Positions 33,537-43,794 of a stretch of 64,000 nt of DNA are shown here, in pieces. The stretch spans positions 1 to 64,000 of the forward strand of contig NZ_SIXI01000001.1 in NCBI RefSeq assembly GCF_004310865.1, given 5' to 3'. This DNA comes from Aquabacterium lacunae (GTDB taxonomy: Bacteria > Pseudomonadota > Gammaproteobacteria > Burkholderiales > Burkholderiaceae_C). Both the position numbers and the translations under genes were made by a program. Position 1 is the stretch's first letter. Each line of letters opens with the position of its first letter. The notes below the pieces were generated by a model. The model had not been told where the DNA came from and did no database searches. It was given only the letters and a program-made list of their open reading frames with translations.

Positions 33537-35252
33537 ATGCGCCTGAACACCCCAGTGGTCGACAAGGAGTTTCCATTTCCGCCAGGTGAAACATTGGTGT
33601 CCACCACCGATCTGAAAGGCCGCATCACCTATTGCAATCCGGCCTTCATCCTGGTCAGCGGCTATCAACGGGAGGAACTGCTGGGCCAGCCGCACAACAT
33701 GATCCGGCATCCGGACATGCCCGAGGAGGCCTTCCGGGACATGTGGCAGACCATCGAGGCGGGCCTGCCCTGGTCGGCGCTGGTGAAAAACCGCCGCAAA
33801 GATGGCACGCACTACTGGGTCAAGGCCAATGTGACGCCGCTGATGGAGGGTGACCAACCCGTGGGCTTCATGTCGGTGCGCACTGCGCCTGAACGGTCCG
33901 ATGTCGAAGCCGCAGAAAAGCTTTACCGTGACATGCGTGCGGAAGCGCAATCTGGCCGCCGTGTGCACACCCTCTCTGGGGGGCACGTCCACCGCAACGA
34001 CCTCAGCGGCCGGCTGCAGCGGCTGATGCGGCTGGGCCTGACCGGCAAGGTAGCCGGGCTTTGCATGGCCGCTGCCGGCCTGGGCTTTGCCGCGGGTGCA
34101 GGGCTGAGCGCCGACGTGCCCGCCTGGCAATTGGCGCTGGGGTTTCTGGCCAGCGTGGTGCTGCTGGGTGCGCCGGCCGCCTGGGCAGTGACCGAGCTCA
34201 CGGTGGCCCCCCTGGACCGCCTGCTGGATTTTTCCAACCGGATGGCCGCTGGCGACCTGACGTCCAGCATTGCGGTCTCGCGCAACGACGTGTTCGGCAA
34301 GTTCGGCAACGCACTCAACCAGCTCAATGTGAACCTGCGGTCCATCGTCCGTGACGCGCGCACCGAGGTCGAACAGATGCTGCTGGCCACCCGCGAAATC
34401 GCAGAAGGCAATCAGGACCTGTCCAGCCGCACCGAATCACAGGCCAGCAGCCTGCAGGAAACGGCCGCCTCCATGGAGCAGATCACCGGCACCGTCAAGA
34501 CCAGCTCCGACACGGCCAGTCAGGCCGCCAGCCTGGCCCAGCAAACCACGGCGGTGACCCAGCGCACCAGCCATGCCGTCGGCGAGATCACCAGCACGAT
34601 GCAGGGCATTGAAGAGTCGTCCAGGCGCATCGGCGAAATCATCCAGGTGATCGACAGCATCGCCTTCCAGACCAACATCCTCGCGCTCAATGCCGCAGTG
34701 GAAGCCGCTCGCGCAGGCGAACAGGGCCGGGGCTTTGCCGTGGTGGCCGCCGAAGTGCGGGCGCTGGCCAGCCGAACTGCCACAGCCGCCAAAGAGGTCA
34801 AGCATCTGATCACCGATTCGGCCGAAAAGGTGGGTGCCGGCAGCCGCATCACCAGCGCCGCGCAGCAGACCATGCAGGAGGCCCTGCAATCGGTACAGGG
34901 TGTGAACCACCTGGTCGAATCGATCAGTCACGGCGCCCATGAGCAGCTCAGCGGCATCTCGCAGATCAACTCGGCGGTCGCGCAGCTGGATTCGATCACA
35001 CAGCAGAACGCTGCCGCCGTGGAGCAGATCGCCGCAGCGTCCATGGCACTGGCCAGCCGGGCCAAGGTCGTGGCCGAGACCGTTCAGGTGTTCCGCCTGG
35101 ACGACCACCCGCAGCGCACCATGCCCGATGCGGTGGCCCTGCGCAAAGCACACAAACCTGCCATCGCATCCAAGGCATCCGCCCCTGCCCAGGCACGCGC
35201 TACCGCACAACCTGCGTTGTCGATGGCCGACGGCGACTGGGAGAGCCACTGA
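33537..35252 (+). CDS. PAS-domain methyl-accepting chemotaxis protein (Aer-like)
   Basis: A 571-residue receptor from ATG 33537, with GAGAGGAG 9 nt upstream. Residues ~15-115 are a PAS domain ([43 protein letters not shown]), followed by two close membrane helices ([42 protein letters not shown]), HAMP, and the signalling hairpin with the tip [42 protein letters not shown]. The layout is that of Aer, which senses redox or oxygen by PAS-bound FAD, though cofactor binding is not shown. An Ala-rich tail ([14 protein letters not shown]) ends the protein. Confidence 0.94.
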   Translation: MRLNTPVVDKEFPFPPGETLVSTTDLKGRITYCNPAFILVSGYQREELLGQPHNMIRHPDMPEEAFRDMWQTIEAGLPWSALVKNRRKDGTHYWVKANVTPLMEGDQPVGFMSVRTAPERSDVEAAEKLYRDMRAEAQSGRRVHTLSGGHVHRNDLSGRLQRLMRLGLTGKVAGLCMAAAGLGFAAGAGLSADVPAWQLALGFLASVVLLGAPAAWAVTELTVAPLDRLLDFSNRMAAGDLTSSIAVSRNDVFGKFGNALNQLNVNLRSIVRDARTEVEQMLLATREIAEGNQDLSSRTESQASSLQETAASMEQITGTVKTSSDTASQAASLAQQTTAVTQRTSHAVGEITSTMQGIEESSRRIGEIIQVIDSIAFQTNILALNAAVEAARAGEQGRGFAVVAAEVRALASRTATAAKEVKHLITDSAEKVGAGSRITSAAQQTMQEALQSVQGVNHLVESISHGAHEQLSGISQINSAVAQLDSITQQNAAAVEQIAAASMALASRAKVVAETVQVFRLDDHPQRTMPDAVALRKAHKPAIASKASAPAQARATAQPALSMADGDWESH

Positions 35253-35290
35253 CCGCGCGCCTACACTGAGGGGCTCTGAGGGCCCCGCTC

Positions 35291-36034
35291 ATGAAACTCG
35301 CGCTGATGTCCGACCTGCACGGCAACCGGCAGGCCACCGAAGCCGTCTGGCAGTTCCTGCTGGAACAGGGCTTTGACCAACTCGCCTTGCTGGGTGACTA
35401 TGTCGACTACGGCGCAGACCCCGGCTGGGTGTGCGAATTCGTGCAGGCGCGAATGGCCGAGGGTGCGGTGGCCCTGATGGGCAATCACGACGAAGCGATG
35501 GTGAGCAGCGGGGCGCAGGGCATGGCAGACCATGTGCTGCCCTCCCTGCAATGGACCCGCACGCAGCTCTCCCCTGCACAACGGCAGTGGCTGGCCAGCT
35601 TGCCTCTGACTGCACAGGTGGGGCCTTGTCACCTGGCCCATGCCAACACGCACCGTCCTGGCGACTGGGGCTACATCCTGGGCCGTATGGACGCTGCCGC
35701 CAGCCTGCACGCCAGCCCGGCTCCGTACGTGTTCTGTGGCCACATGCACGAGCCGCAGCTTTTCCACCTCACGCCCACGGGGAAAACGGGCGACTTCACG
35801 CCGGTGGACGGCGTGCCCATCCCACTGTCACCGGCCCGGCGATGGCTGGCCATACCGGGCTCGGTGGGACAACCCCGTGACGGCAACCCCGCTGCCTGCT
35901 GCGCACTGTTTGACACCGATTCAGGCACGCTGACTTTCCACCGCGTACCCTATGACCATGCCGAAGCCAGCCGCCGCATCCAGGCAGCGGGGCTGCCGGC
36001 CTTCCTCTCTGAAAGGTTGCTGCATGGCCGATGA
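35291..36034 (+). CDS. Calcineurin-like metallophosphoesterase
   Basis: A 247-residue phosphoesterase with all dimetal motifs: DLHGN, GDYVDYG, GNHDE, AHANTH and GHMHEP. It resembles the YfcE/PrpE-like group that acts on phosphoproteins or small phosphodiesters. Its last 11 bp overlap the start of the Ser/Thr kinase gene, so the two are translationally coupled and may act as an opposing kinase/phosphatase pair (inference). Confidence 0.88.
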   Translation: MKLALMSDLHGNRQATEAVWQFLLEQGFDQLALLGDYVDYGADPGWVCEFVQARMAEGAVALMGNHDEAMVSSGAQGMADHVLPSLQWTRTQLSPAQRQWLASLPLTAQVGPCHLAHANTHRPGDWGYILGRMDAAASLHASPAPYVFCGHMHEPQLFHLTPTGKTGDFTPVDGVPIPLSPARRWLAIPGSVGQPRDGNPAACCALFDTDSGTLTFHRVPYDHAEASRRIQAAGLPAFLSERLLHGR

Positions 36035-37466
36035 CACCACCCAGGAACCTGCAGGGCACAAACTGAGCGCTGGCCAGCAGATTGACGGCTTCCTGCTGGG
36101 CGAACGGCTGCACCAGGGCGGCATGGCCTCGCTGTGGCAGGTGCACTGGGCCGACCCTTCGCAAGACACCACCGGTGGGATGTCCCTGCTGATGAAGGTG
36201 CCTCGCATCAAGGGCGGTGAAGACCCCGCCACCATTGTCGGTTTCGAGGTCGAGCAGATGATCATGCCGCGGCTCAGTGGCCCGCACGTGCCACGGTACG
36301 TGGCGCGCGGCGATTTCATCCGCCAGCCTTACATCGTCATGGAACACCTGCCTGGCGAGACGCTCAAGGCAAGGTTCGACAAGGCGCCGCTGCATGTGGA
36401 CGAAGTGACCGAGATCGGCACGCGGGTGGCGCAGGCCCTGCATGCGTTGCACAACCAGCATGTGGTGCACCTGGACATCAAACCCAGCAACATCATGTTC
36501 CGCCCCTCTGGCGAAGCCGTGCTGGTGGATTTCGGACTGTCCCGCCACGACCAGCTGCCCGACCTTCTGGAAGAAGAGTTCAGCCTGCCCATGGGCACCG
36601 GGCCCTACATGTCGCCCGAACAGGTGCAGTTCGTGCGCAACGACCCCCGAAGCGATCTGTTCGCGCTGGGGGTGCTCATGTACCACCTGGCCACTGGCGA
36701 GCGGCCCTTCGGGCAACCCAGCTCCGTGTCGGGCCTGCGCAAGCGCCTGTACACCGACCCGGTGCCGCCTCGCACGTTGGTGCCCACCCTGCCCCGCTGG
36801 TTTCAGGAGGTGGTGCTGAGGTGCCTGGAGGTGGATCCGGCCCAGCGGTACCAGAGCGCAGCACAACTGGCCCTCGACCTGCAGAACCCTGATCAGGTGG
36901 CCCTGACCGGTCGGGCCGAAAAACGCAAGACAGCAAGCAGTTTCACCACGCTGGGCCGCTGGTTCAAGGCCATGGGCGCCGAGCCCCAGCACAACGGCAC
37001 CGCCACCGAGCAGCTCGACAAGAGCCCCATCATCATGGTGGCCGTTGGCGTGAAGTCGAGCACACCCGAACTCGACAACAAGCTGCGCGCGACCGTGCGG
37101 CGCATCCTGCAGATCGAACCGGGTGCGCGTCTGGCCTGCGTCAGCGTCATGAAAATCAACCGGGTGGGCATGGACAAGCTGACCGACGAGCAGGGCAACA
37201 GCCTGCACGTGACGCAACTGGTCGCCATCAAGCACTGGGCCCGCCCACTGCAGCAAGGTCTCGGCATGAACGATCAGCGACTGACCTTCCATGTGCTGGA
37301 AGCGCCAGACACAGCCTCTGCGCTGGTCGAGTTCGCCACCCGCAACCAGGTCGACCACATCGTGATGGGTGCGCGCGGCAACTCTGCCATGCGCCGTTAT
37401 CTGGGCAGCGTCAGCGCGCAGGTGGTGGCTGAAGCCGAGTGCTCGGTCACGGTGGTTCGTGCATGA
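36024..37466 (+). CDS. Ser/Thr protein kinase fused to a universal stress (UspA) domain
   Basis: A 480-residue protein from ATG 36024. The N-terminal Hanks-type kinase (residues ~15-295) has LGERLHQGGMASLWQV (Gly loop), Lys in MSLLMKVPR, the catalytic HLDIKPSNIMF (H-L-D, not H-R-D), DFGLSR and GTGPYMSPEQ. After a linker, residues ~330-480 form a UspA domain (IIMVAVGVKSST ... FATRNQVDHIVMGARGNSAMRRYLGSVSAQVVAEAECSVTVVRA), with the G-2x-G-9x-G-(S/T) ATP motif largely present. No transmembrane helix is seen, so it is cytosolic. Substrates unknown. Confidence 0.93.
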   Translation: MADDTTQEPAGHKLSAGQQIDGFLLGERLHQGGMASLWQVHWADPSQDTTGGMSLLMKVPRIKGGEDPATIVGFEVEQMIMPRLSGPHVPRYVARGDFIRQPYIVMEHLPGETLKARFDKAPLHVDEVTEIGTRVAQALHALHNQHVVHLDIKPSNIMFRPSGEAVLVDFGLSRHDQLPDLLEEEFSLPMGTGPYMSPEQVQFVRNDPRSDLFALGVLMYHLATGERPFGQPSSVSGLRKRLYTDPVPPRTLVPTLPRWFQEVVLRCLEVDPAQRYQSAAQLALDLQNPDQVALTGRAEKRKTASSFTTLGRWFKAMGAEPQHNGTATEQLDKSPIIMVAVGVKSSTPELDNKLRATVRRILQIEPGARLACVSVMKINRVGMDKLTDEQGNSLHVTQLVAIKHWARPLQQGLGMNDQRLTFHVLEAPDTASALVEFATRNQVDHIVMGARGNSAMRRYLGSVSAQVVAEAECSVTVVRA

Positions 37467-37478
37467 CCCAAAAGGCGA

Positions 37479-38249
37479 TCACGGGTGAGCGCCCGTCAGG
37501 CGCTGCACCCAGGCCAGGCGGGCCAGAGGGCAAGCTGTGGTTGGCTCAGTGGCCCAGCACAGGCCTTCGGCCTGCAGCAGCCGCTCACCGACTGGCCAAT
37601 GGACAAGGGGCATGCAATCGACCTTCAGCCAGACAGGCACCCCGACTGGAGATGCGTCAAAACGTCTGAGCATTCGGCCTTGCGTGGCCACCAGCGTACC
37701 CCGGACCCAGTCGGGACGAACCCAGGCCTCAGGATGTGCATCCATGAACGCCTGAATCCGCTCACGCAGCAAGCGCTCGGGCAAGCCAGCTTCTTCGATC
37801 TGGAGAACGTGGCTGCCTGCCACAAAGCTCAGGCCCGGATGGATGCCCAGCACGGGGTCTTCCAGCGGCATCCAGAGGGACACCACACACTCCCCCCAAC
37901 GGCGCGCACAGCCTCCGCCAGCGAAACCCGCCGGATGGCGCGGTTGCGGCCGACCCACCATCGAATTGAGCACCACCCACTCGTGCTGGCCAGTCAGTTG
38001 ATGCAAAAGCGCCTGCACAGCCTGCTGACGCAGCACACGACACAAAGCCGCGCTCAGTGCCGGCTCTTCGCCTCGGACAGGACTGTTTCGCACGCTGCCG
38101 TGCGTGAGCTTTGATGGCTGCACGGCCAGAAAGCCGGCCAGCAACTGATCGAGCAGACGCGGCTCCAGTGCCTGCTCCTGCACATGCAGCCCTTCCCATG
38201 CGAACCGGTCTGCCACCGAGCGCACGCCCTGACGCCGTTGCCGCCACAT
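37479..38249 (-). CDS. Uncharacterised protein, weakly PhyH (phytanoyl-CoA dioxygenase)-like
   Basis: A 256-residue soluble protein. VSLWMPLEDPVLGIHPGLSFVAGSHVLQ resembles the core strand of PhyH dioxygenases (W-x-P-L-D ... G-x-x-x-x-x-G-S-H), and the N-terminal LEPRLLDQLLAGFLA fits their first helix. However, I cannot find a clear iron-binding H-x-D, so activity is doubtful. ATG 38249 is chosen because GGAG precedes it by 5 nt; ATG 38261, four codons upstream, is an alternative. It is convergent with the kinase-Usp gene (12 bp). Cys is unusually frequent. Confidence 0.5.
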   Translation of the reverse strand: MWRQRRQGVRSVADRFAWEGLHVQEQALEPRLLDQLLAGFLAVQPSKLTHGSVRNSPVRGEEPALSAALCRVLRQQAVQALLHQLTGQHEWVVLNSMVGRPQPRHPAGFAGGGCARRWGECVVSLWMPLEDPVLGIHPGLSFVAGSHVLQIEEAGLPERLLRERIQAFMDAHPEAWVRPDWVRGTLVATQGRMLRRFDASPVGVPVWLKVDCMPLVHWPVGERLLQAEGLCWATEPTTACPLARLAWVQRLTGAHP

Positions 38250-38263
38250 GAGCTCTCCCATCC

Positions 38264-38314
38264 ATGATTCTTGTGTGTTGTGTGAATCATGGTAACGAGC
38301 CCAAGGGGGCTCGT
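38264..38314. repeat. Two inverted repeats between the PhyH-like and PEP-CTERM genes
   Basis: ATGATTC (38264-38270) and GAATCAT (38284-38290) face each other across 13 bp and could be an operator for the PhyH-like gene. ACGAGCCC-AAGG-GGGCTCGT (38295-38314) is a perfect 8-bp hairpin placed where a terminator for the PEP-CTERM gene (ends 38368) would be, but it has no T tract on the minus strand. Confidence 0.4.
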
Positions 38315-38367
38315 GCGCAGAGAACCCCCGGGATGGGCGGCACCCGAAGGAGGGGACCGCGCAGGAG

Positions 38368-39363
38368 TCAGCCCTTGCGGACTCGACGGGCAAAGACCGT
38401 TGCGACCATCAGGCCGAGTCCAGCCAGCCAAACGCCTGCTGGCTCAGGCACGGCCGCAGCTGTACCCAGGTAGCGATAACCATTGCTCGATGCAAAGCTG
38501 TAGCCCTCATCAAGGCGCAAACCAATGTAATCCGAATGGCTGGCATCGGTTGTCAGTGCACAGTTGGCCAGATGAAAGCAGCGAGCGCCGCTGTAGATCG
38601 TGAAGGACAGATCAATGTCGACCCCAGTGGGCACCTGAAGCGACAGGAGCACTTGGCCCGTGTAGCGACCGTTGTCCACATCGCCATTGCTGTACACGCC
38701 GTTCGGTCCGCCAAGAGCCCACTCCTTGAACAGACCCTTGTCTGCAGACGCAGTGAATGTCAGCTTTTGCTGGGCCTCTGGTGGGCAGAACACGCCGTCC
38801 GAGCCAAAGTCCTGGCACTGTGCGTTGGGATCGAAAGCGGGGTTGTCAGTGACATAACTGGCTGTCACGTACCGGGAGGAGTCCACCTGCATGAAGTGGC
38901 TGATCTGCCCCACACGCTCAAACGGCGACAAACCCAGGCCGGAAAACGTGGTGTCGTAATCCATGGTCAAGGTCAAGGTGGCCAATGCTCCTGGACCGCT
39001 GATCCGGACCGTGTCATTCATGTCCAGTCGGGCATAGGACTCGCTGATGCTGGTGGGCACAGAGCCGGTCATTTGCACCGAGTTGATCGCCTTGAAAACA
39101 CCAGCGACCGGATCGGCCCAGGCATTGACCGACGCAATCACGCCGTCAGAGTTGATGGACTGTAGACCACCCGTGGTCAGGCCGCCCTGGCTGAAATCAG
39201 GCGACTTGTAGTTGAACGTCTGAGTGTTGATGTTTTCGGCCGCGAGCCCCCAAGCGAAAGTCGCAGGGCCAGCGGTGGAGGATGCAAGTGCAGCCTGACC
39301 GAGTCCCAAAGTGGCCGAGGTGACCAACAAACCTCGGATGGCCATTTGAACGGGGGATGACAT
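38368..39363 (-). CDS. PEP-CTERM sorted exported protein (1 of 3)
   Basis: A 331-residue protein from ATG 39363 (AGGAG about 9 nt upstream). It has an N-terminal signal peptide (MAIRGLLVTSATLGLGQAALA), a Ser/Thr/Gly-rich beta-type body, two Cys pairs (NAQCQDFGSDGVFC; ARCFHLANC) and a C-terminal sorting signal (VPEPAGVWLAGLGLMVATVFARRVRKG): PEP motif, hydrophobic helix, basic end. Exosortase (EpsH) would cut and attach it at the envelope or in exopolysaccharide. No known domain in the body. A TATAAA element lies about 40 bp upstream of the ATG. Confidence 0.88.
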   Translation of the reverse strand: MSSPVQMAIRGLLVTSATLGLGQAALASSTAGPATFAWGLAAENINTQTFNYKSPDFSQGGLTTGGLQSINSDGVIASVNAWADPVAGVFKAINSVQMTGSVPTSISESYARLDMNDTVRISGPGALATLTLTMDYDTTFSGLGLSPFERVGQISHFMQVDSSRYVTASYVTDNPAFDPNAQCQDFGSDGVFCPPEAQQKLTFTASADKGLFKEWALGGPNGVYSNGDVDNGRYTGQVLLSLQVPTGVDIDLSFTIYSGARCFHLANCALTTDASHSDYIGLRLDEGYSFASSNGYRYLGTAAAVPEPAGVWLAGLGLMVATVFARRVRKG

Positions 39364-39463
39364 GAGGAATGCTCCTGAATGCTTTGTGGTGAATGATGCG
39401 GGTTTATACCAGCGCACCATCACCCATCGACCGTGCGCATGCTCCGAACACCCGCTTGAGGGG

Positions 39464-41785
39464 TCAGCCGAGCGCCTGCACGCGCAACACCTTCTGGAAG
39501 GCGTCGACCGCCTTGCCCTTGCGAGCGCGCTTGCCGACATGGGCCTCGTAGGCGCTGTTGCGCACGTCGTCTTCCTTGGGCTTGGCGCCTCGGCCCAAGC
39601 CGATCACCCGCACGCCCTTGAGCACACTGGCCACCGACAGCAGCGGCGCCTTCCTGGCGTCCACTTCCATCAGGGTCAGGCCACGCCCACCATTGGGCTG
39701 CTGCTTGAGTTCGTCCAGGCCGAACACCAGCATGCGGCCATCGGCGCACAGGCAGGCCACCTGGGTGTGTTCAGGCTTCACACGCACGGGCGGCAACACG
39801 GCATCTCCCTCGTCGAGGGTCAGGAAGCCCTTGCCGCCCTTCTGGCGGGTGGTCAGGTCACCCAGCTTGGCCAGCAGGCCGAAGCCGCCACTGTTGGCCA
39901 GCAGCACGACCTGCTCGGGGCTGCCCGCCAGGTAATGCTGGGGCTGGGTGCCACTCTCCAGCTCGATCATGGTGGTGATGGGGGCCCCGTCACCGCGGGC
40001 ACCCGGCAGGCCGCTGACGGGCACGCTGTACACACGGCCGTTGCTGCCAAAGATGATCAGCGGGTCCACCGTGCGGCATTCGAAGGTGCCGTACAGGCCG
40101 TCGCCGGCCTTGAAGGCAAAGCCGGCCGGATCGTGCCCATGGCCGGTGCGCGCACGCACCCAACCCTTTTCAGAAATGACCACCGTGACCGGCTCATCGA
40201 TCACCTTCACCTCGGCCACGGCACGCTTTTCGGCCTGGATCAGGGTGCGGCGCTCGTCGCCGTACTGCTTGGCGTCGGCTTCGATTTCCTTGACGACGGT
40301 GCGGCGCAGGGTGGCCGGGCTGCCCAGGATGTCGTCCAGCTTGGCCTGCTCGGCGCGCAGCTCGGCCAGTTCCTGCTCGATCTTGATGGCCTCCAGACGG
40401 GCCAGCTGACGCAGCCGGATTTCGAGGATGTCCTCGGCCTGACGGTCGCTCAGCTTGAACCGCTCGATCAGCGCGGCCTTGGGCTCGTCGCTGTTGCGGA
40501 TGATCTGGATCACCTCGTCGATGTTCAGCAGCACCAGCTGACGGCCTTCCAGCACGTGGATGCGGTCGAGCACCTTGCCCAGGCGGTGCTGGCTGCGGCG
40601 GGTGACGGTTTCCAGGCGGAAGCCGATCCATTCGGTCAGGATCTGGCGCAGGCCCTTCTGGGTGGGCCGGCCGTCGGCGCCCACCATGGTCAGGTTGACC
40701 GACGACGAGCTTTCCAGGCTGGTGTGGGCCAGCAGCGTGGTGATCAGTTCCTGCTGGCTGATGGTGCGGCTCTTGGGCTCGAACACCAGGCGCACCGCTG
40801 CCTCTTTGCTCGACTCGTCGCGCACGGCATCGAGCACCGACAGCACCGTGGTCTTGAGCTGGGTCTGCTCGGCCGTCAGGGCCTTCTTGCCTGCCTTGAC
40901 CTTGGGGTTGGTCAGCTCTTCGATCTCTTCCAGCACTTTCTGGGCGCTGGTGCCAGGCGGCAATTCGGTGACCACCAGTTGCCACTGGCCACGGGCCAAG
41001 TCTTCGATCTTCCAGCGGGCGCGCACCTTCAGGCTGCCACGGCCGCTGCGGTAGGCATCGGCAATGTCCTGCGGGCTGGAGATGATCTGCCCGCCGCCCG
41101 GGAAGTCAGGGCCCGGGATCATCTCGAACAGCTCGTCGTCGGTGAGCTTGTCGTTTTTGATCAGGGCCACGGCCGTGGCCGCCACTTCACGCAGGTTGTG
41201 GCTGGGGATCTCGGTGGCCAGACCCACCGCGATGCCGCTGGCGCCATTGAGCAGCACGAAGGGCAGGCGCGCCGGCAACTGGCGAGGCTCTTCGGTCGAA
41301 CCGTCGTAGTTGGGCACGAAGTCGACCGTGCCCATGTCGATCTCGTCGAGCAGCAGGCGCGCAATGGGGGCCAGGCGGGCTTCGGTGTAGCGCATGGCGG
41401 CGGCACCGTCACCGTCGCGGCTGCCAAAGTTGCCCTGGCCGTCGATCAAGGGGTAGCGCAGCGCGAAATCTTGCGCCATGCGCACCATGGCGTCATAGGC
41501 GGCCGTGTCACCGTGGGGGTGGTAACGGCCCAGCACATCACCCACCACGCGGGCGCTCTTGACTGGCTTGGCCCCGGTGTTTCCGGAAAAGGCCAGGCCC
41601 ATGCGGTCCATCGCATACAGGATGCGGCGCTGTACAGGCTTCTGGCCGTCGCACACATCGGGCAGCGCACGGCCCTTGACCACGCTCAGGGCGTACTCCA
41701 GGTAGGCGCGCTCGGCGTATTGGGACAACACCAGCGCGTCGGCCGGGTCGGAAGGCGGGTTGAAGTCGATGGTTTGCTGGGTCAT
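39464..41785 (-). CDS. parC: DNA topoisomerase IV subunit A
   Basis: A 773-residue type IIA topoisomerase subunit. [38 protein letters not shown] and the catalytic Tyr in [11 protein letters not shown] are ParC-type; the quinolone-determining segment reads [22 protein letters not shown]. The C-terminal beta-propeller ([18 protein letters not shown]) is present. It decatenates daughter chromosomes with ParE, whose gene lies about 7 kb away in this window (48724-50742). ATG 41785 is preferred over an in-frame TTG at 41797. Confidence 0.97.
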   Translation of the reverse strand: MTQQTIDFNPPSDPADALVLSQYAERAYLEYALSVVKGRALPDVCDGQKPVQRRILYAMDRMGLAFSGNTGAKPVKSARVVGDVLGRYHPHGDTAAYDAMVRMAQDFALRYPLIDGQGNFGSRDGDGAAAMRYTEARLAPIARLLLDEIDMGTVDFVPNYDGSTEEPRQLPARLPFVLLNGASGIAVGLATEIPSHNLREVAATAVALIKNDKLTDDELFEMIPGPDFPGGGQIISSPQDIADAYRSGRGSLKVRARWKIEDLARGQWQLVVTELPPGTSAQKVLEEIEELTNPKVKAGKKALTAEQTQLKTTVLSVLDAVRDESSKEAAVRLVFEPKSRTISQQELITTLLAHTSLESSSSVNLTMVGADGRPTQKGLRQILTEWIGFRLETVTRRSQHRLGKVLDRIHVLEGRQLVLLNIDEVIQIIRNSDEPKAALIERFKLSDRQAEDILEIRLRQLARLEAIKIEQELAELRAEQAKLDDILGSPATLRRTVVKEIEADAKQYGDERRTLIQAEKRAVAEVKVIDEPVTVVISEKGWVRARTGHGHDPAGFAFKAGDGLYGTFECRTVDPLIIFGSNGRVYSVPVSGLPGARGDGAPITTMIELESGTQPQHYLAGSPEQVVLLANSGGFGLLAKLGDLTTRQKGGKGFLTLDEGDAVLPPVRVKPEHTQVACLCADGRMLVFGLDELKQQPNGGRGLTLMEVDARKAPLLSVASVLKGVRVIGLGRGAKPKEDDVRNSAYEAHVGKRARKGKAVDAFQKVLRVQALG

Positions 41786-41834
41786 CGTCAGGGACAAGGG
41801 CGGAACGCCAAGGCGCCCAAGTCTAATCCCACCA

Positions 41835-42224
41835 TCAGGCCTGGCTGTGCACCTTGCCTCGCGCTTTTTGTGCCGCCCAAGCCACCACAGCAGTCAGGCA
41901 AGTGCCCCAGACGATGTCCACCACCGTGATCAGCTCGCTCCACCCTTTGAGCACGGCCAGGTTGGTCAGGTCGTAGGTACCGTACACCAACAGGCCCAGC
42001 ACAGCCCCCCGCGTCAGGGCTGTTCTGGGTGTCACCGCCCCGCCAGTCATCCAGACCACGCCCACAGGGTAGCCCAGGTAAAACAACAACGCGGGGGCCC
42101 AGCGCGGTGATTCCAGCAGCAGTGACCCTACTTCACGGGCATACAGGTCTTTGGCTGCGAGACCCAGCCACAGCCCGTCCAGCAAGAGAAACAGTGCAAG
42201 GCCTGCCGCATGACTGCGCCACAT
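41835..42224 (-). CDS. DUF2177 family membrane protein
   Basis: A 129-residue protein with four membrane helices. [52 protein letters not shown] and [18 protein letters not shown] follow the DUF2177 pattern closely, including the buried D in each of helices 1, 3 and 4. Function unknown. It is 49 bp upstream of parC on the same strand. Confidence 0.85.
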   Translation of the reverse strand: MWRSHAAGLALFLLLDGLWLGLAAKDLYAREVGSLLLESPRWAPALLFYLGYPVGVVWMTGGAVTPRTALTRGAVLGLLVYGTYDLTNLAVLKGWSELITVVDIVWGTCLTAVVAWAAQKARGKVHSQA

Positions 42225-42290
42225 GTTGATCTCCGGTTGGAATGATGCGCCAGTCTAGCCAGCACAATCGCCTCACACCTGGCGCATGGC

Positions 42291-43202
42291 TCAAGCCACC
42301 AGACGTTCCGGGGGCATCAGCATGCTGCGCGAGTCTCCGCTCCAAAACAACTGCGCAAACTCGTCTGACATGGCCACCAGGTTACCGTCTGGCCAAGACA
42401 CATCGGGGTGCAGTTCGCGCAAACCATAACCTGGTCGCCGGAACAGCCCCCATCGATGCAAGTCAGGCACAAACTTGAACAATCGGTAACCCTTTGGCAG
42501 CAACGACCCCGTGTTCACGCACAACTGTCGCTCGTTGCCGGACCACTCGAAAAACACCACCGGTCGATCGCGGTTCAGGGTGAACTGAAGCCCCTTCAGC
42601 ACTTCCGGCTCAAACCCCTCGGTGTCAATTTTGATCAGGTGCACGGGATCCGATGTGGACAGCGCTTCATCACCTCGCACAATCGGTAACTTGATCTCAG
42701 CACCGCCTTCACCGGCCACGAAACTTCCAGTGCCGGTGTTGTGGTCCCAGGGCTTGAAAAAGTAGCGTGTTTCGGTCTGTTCGCCGAGGGCATGCTCGAA
42801 CAGCGACACGTTACAGAGTCCGTTCAAATGCACCTTCTCGCGAAATTTGACCAACACCTCCTGAAAGGGCTCGAACGCGAGCACGCGCCGAACCCGTGAT
42901 GCCACACTCAGCGTGTGGTGGCCAATGTTTGCACCCACATCGACAAAAACCGGTGACTGCATGCACGAAAGGCAGTCGTGAATGAACTTGAGTTCCGATC
43001 GCTCATAAGCGCCGAAGTAATAAACATGCCAATCCAGCATGGTGTTGAAATTGCCCCGGTAGCGCATGCCGTAGAAGGGCACCTCAAAAAACTCGGAAGC
43101 GTGTGCGTGAGGGGGGTCAAAGGCCCGAATCAAACGATATCGCAAGCCATAGCGCAACCACTGCGCGTGACCAAGCGCGCGCAAAAAGCGTCGAACAAAC
43201 AT
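42291..43202 (-). CDS. FkbM family methyltransferase
   Basis: A 303-residue SAM-dependent methyltransferase. SPVFVDVGANIGHHTLSVA is the SAM-binding loop, VLAFEPFQEVLVKFREKVHLNGL the second motif with its acidic residue, and LIKIDTEGFEPEVLKGL the FkbM signature. FkbM enzymes O-methylate sugars or polyketides; near PEP-CTERM genes a role in surface glycan modification is conceivable but not shown. The gene looks less GC-rich than its neighbours, and there is no glycan cluster around it, so acquisition by transfer is possible. An AGGGAA sequence precedes the ATG by 6 nt. Confidence 0.9.
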   Translation of the reverse strand: MFVRRFLRALGHAQWLRYGLRYRLIRAFDPPHAHASEFFEVPFYGMRYRGNFNTMLDWHVYYFGAYERSELKFIHDCLSCMQSPVFVDVGANIGHHTLSVASRVRRVLAFEPFQEVLVKFREKVHLNGLCNVSLFEHALGEQTETRYFFKPWDHNTGTGSFVAGEGGAEIKLPIVRGDEALSTSDPVHLIKIDTEGFEPEVLKGLQFTLNRDRPVVFFEWSGNERQLCVNTGSLLPKGYRLFKFVPDLHRWGLFRRPGYGLRELHPDVSWPDGNLVAMSDEFAQLFWSGDSRSMLMPPERLVA

Positions 43203-43308
43203 GAACGTTCCCTGTGAATGATGTCAACACAGGCTCTGCGGCCTGCCACAAGCACACTATCTCAATGACATCACCAGGCACCGATCGATTTCCCTGCCCC
43301 ACCCGAAT

Positions 43309-43632
43309 TCAGGGATCAGACTGCATGGACCGCGCGATCAGGTAGAAAGCCAAGCCAGTCGCCACGCCGGGTGCCAGCCCCAGCAACAAGGCGATCCAGC
43401 CATGACGCACACCCTTTGCTCGGGCCTCGTGGACCACCCAAACCGCCAGAATCAACCAACAGGTGATGGCATCGAGAGCGTACCCAGCGGCGTAGGGGTT
43501 CACAAAGCCGGCCAGCAAGGCGCCTGCCACGTCGGGGTTGACCAGTAACGGAGGCAGCACCATCACGCAGAAAGCGCCCGCAAAGGCACCGCCCAGCAGG
43601 GCCACCAGTGTGATGAATGTGGACCGGGACAT
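43309..43632 (-). CDS. DUF2834 family membrane protein
   Basis: A 107-residue protein with three membrane helices from ATG 43632. NPYAAGYALDAITCWLILAVWVVHEARAKGVRHGWIALLLGLAPGVATGLAFYLIAR reproduces the DUF2834 core. Function unknown. It is divergent from the hydratase gene; the 162-bp spacer 43633-43794 should hold both promoters, but no clear element was recognised. Confidence 0.82.
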   Translation of the reverse strand: MSRSTFITLVALLGGAFAGAFCVMVLPPLLVNPDVAGALLAGFVNPYAAGYALDAITCWLILAVWVVHEARAKGVRHGWIALLLGLAPGVATGLAFYLIARSMQSDP

Positions 43633-43794
43633 CGCAGGCTCCAGGGCATGAACGATGCCGCCATGGTGCACCAAGTCGGCACTGCCCACGGGCCGCGAGG
43701 CTGCTGGCGTGACAAAAACACCTCAGGCAAGATGTTCACCTTGCTCCCGACTTCACGCCTTCGCCGGCCTCGCACCGTGTCCCGTCACGACGAC

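Noticed and set aside
39362-41929. An 855-codon plus-strand frame over parC
   Set aside because: It is antisense to parC, whose full sequence matches topoisomerase IV subunit A.
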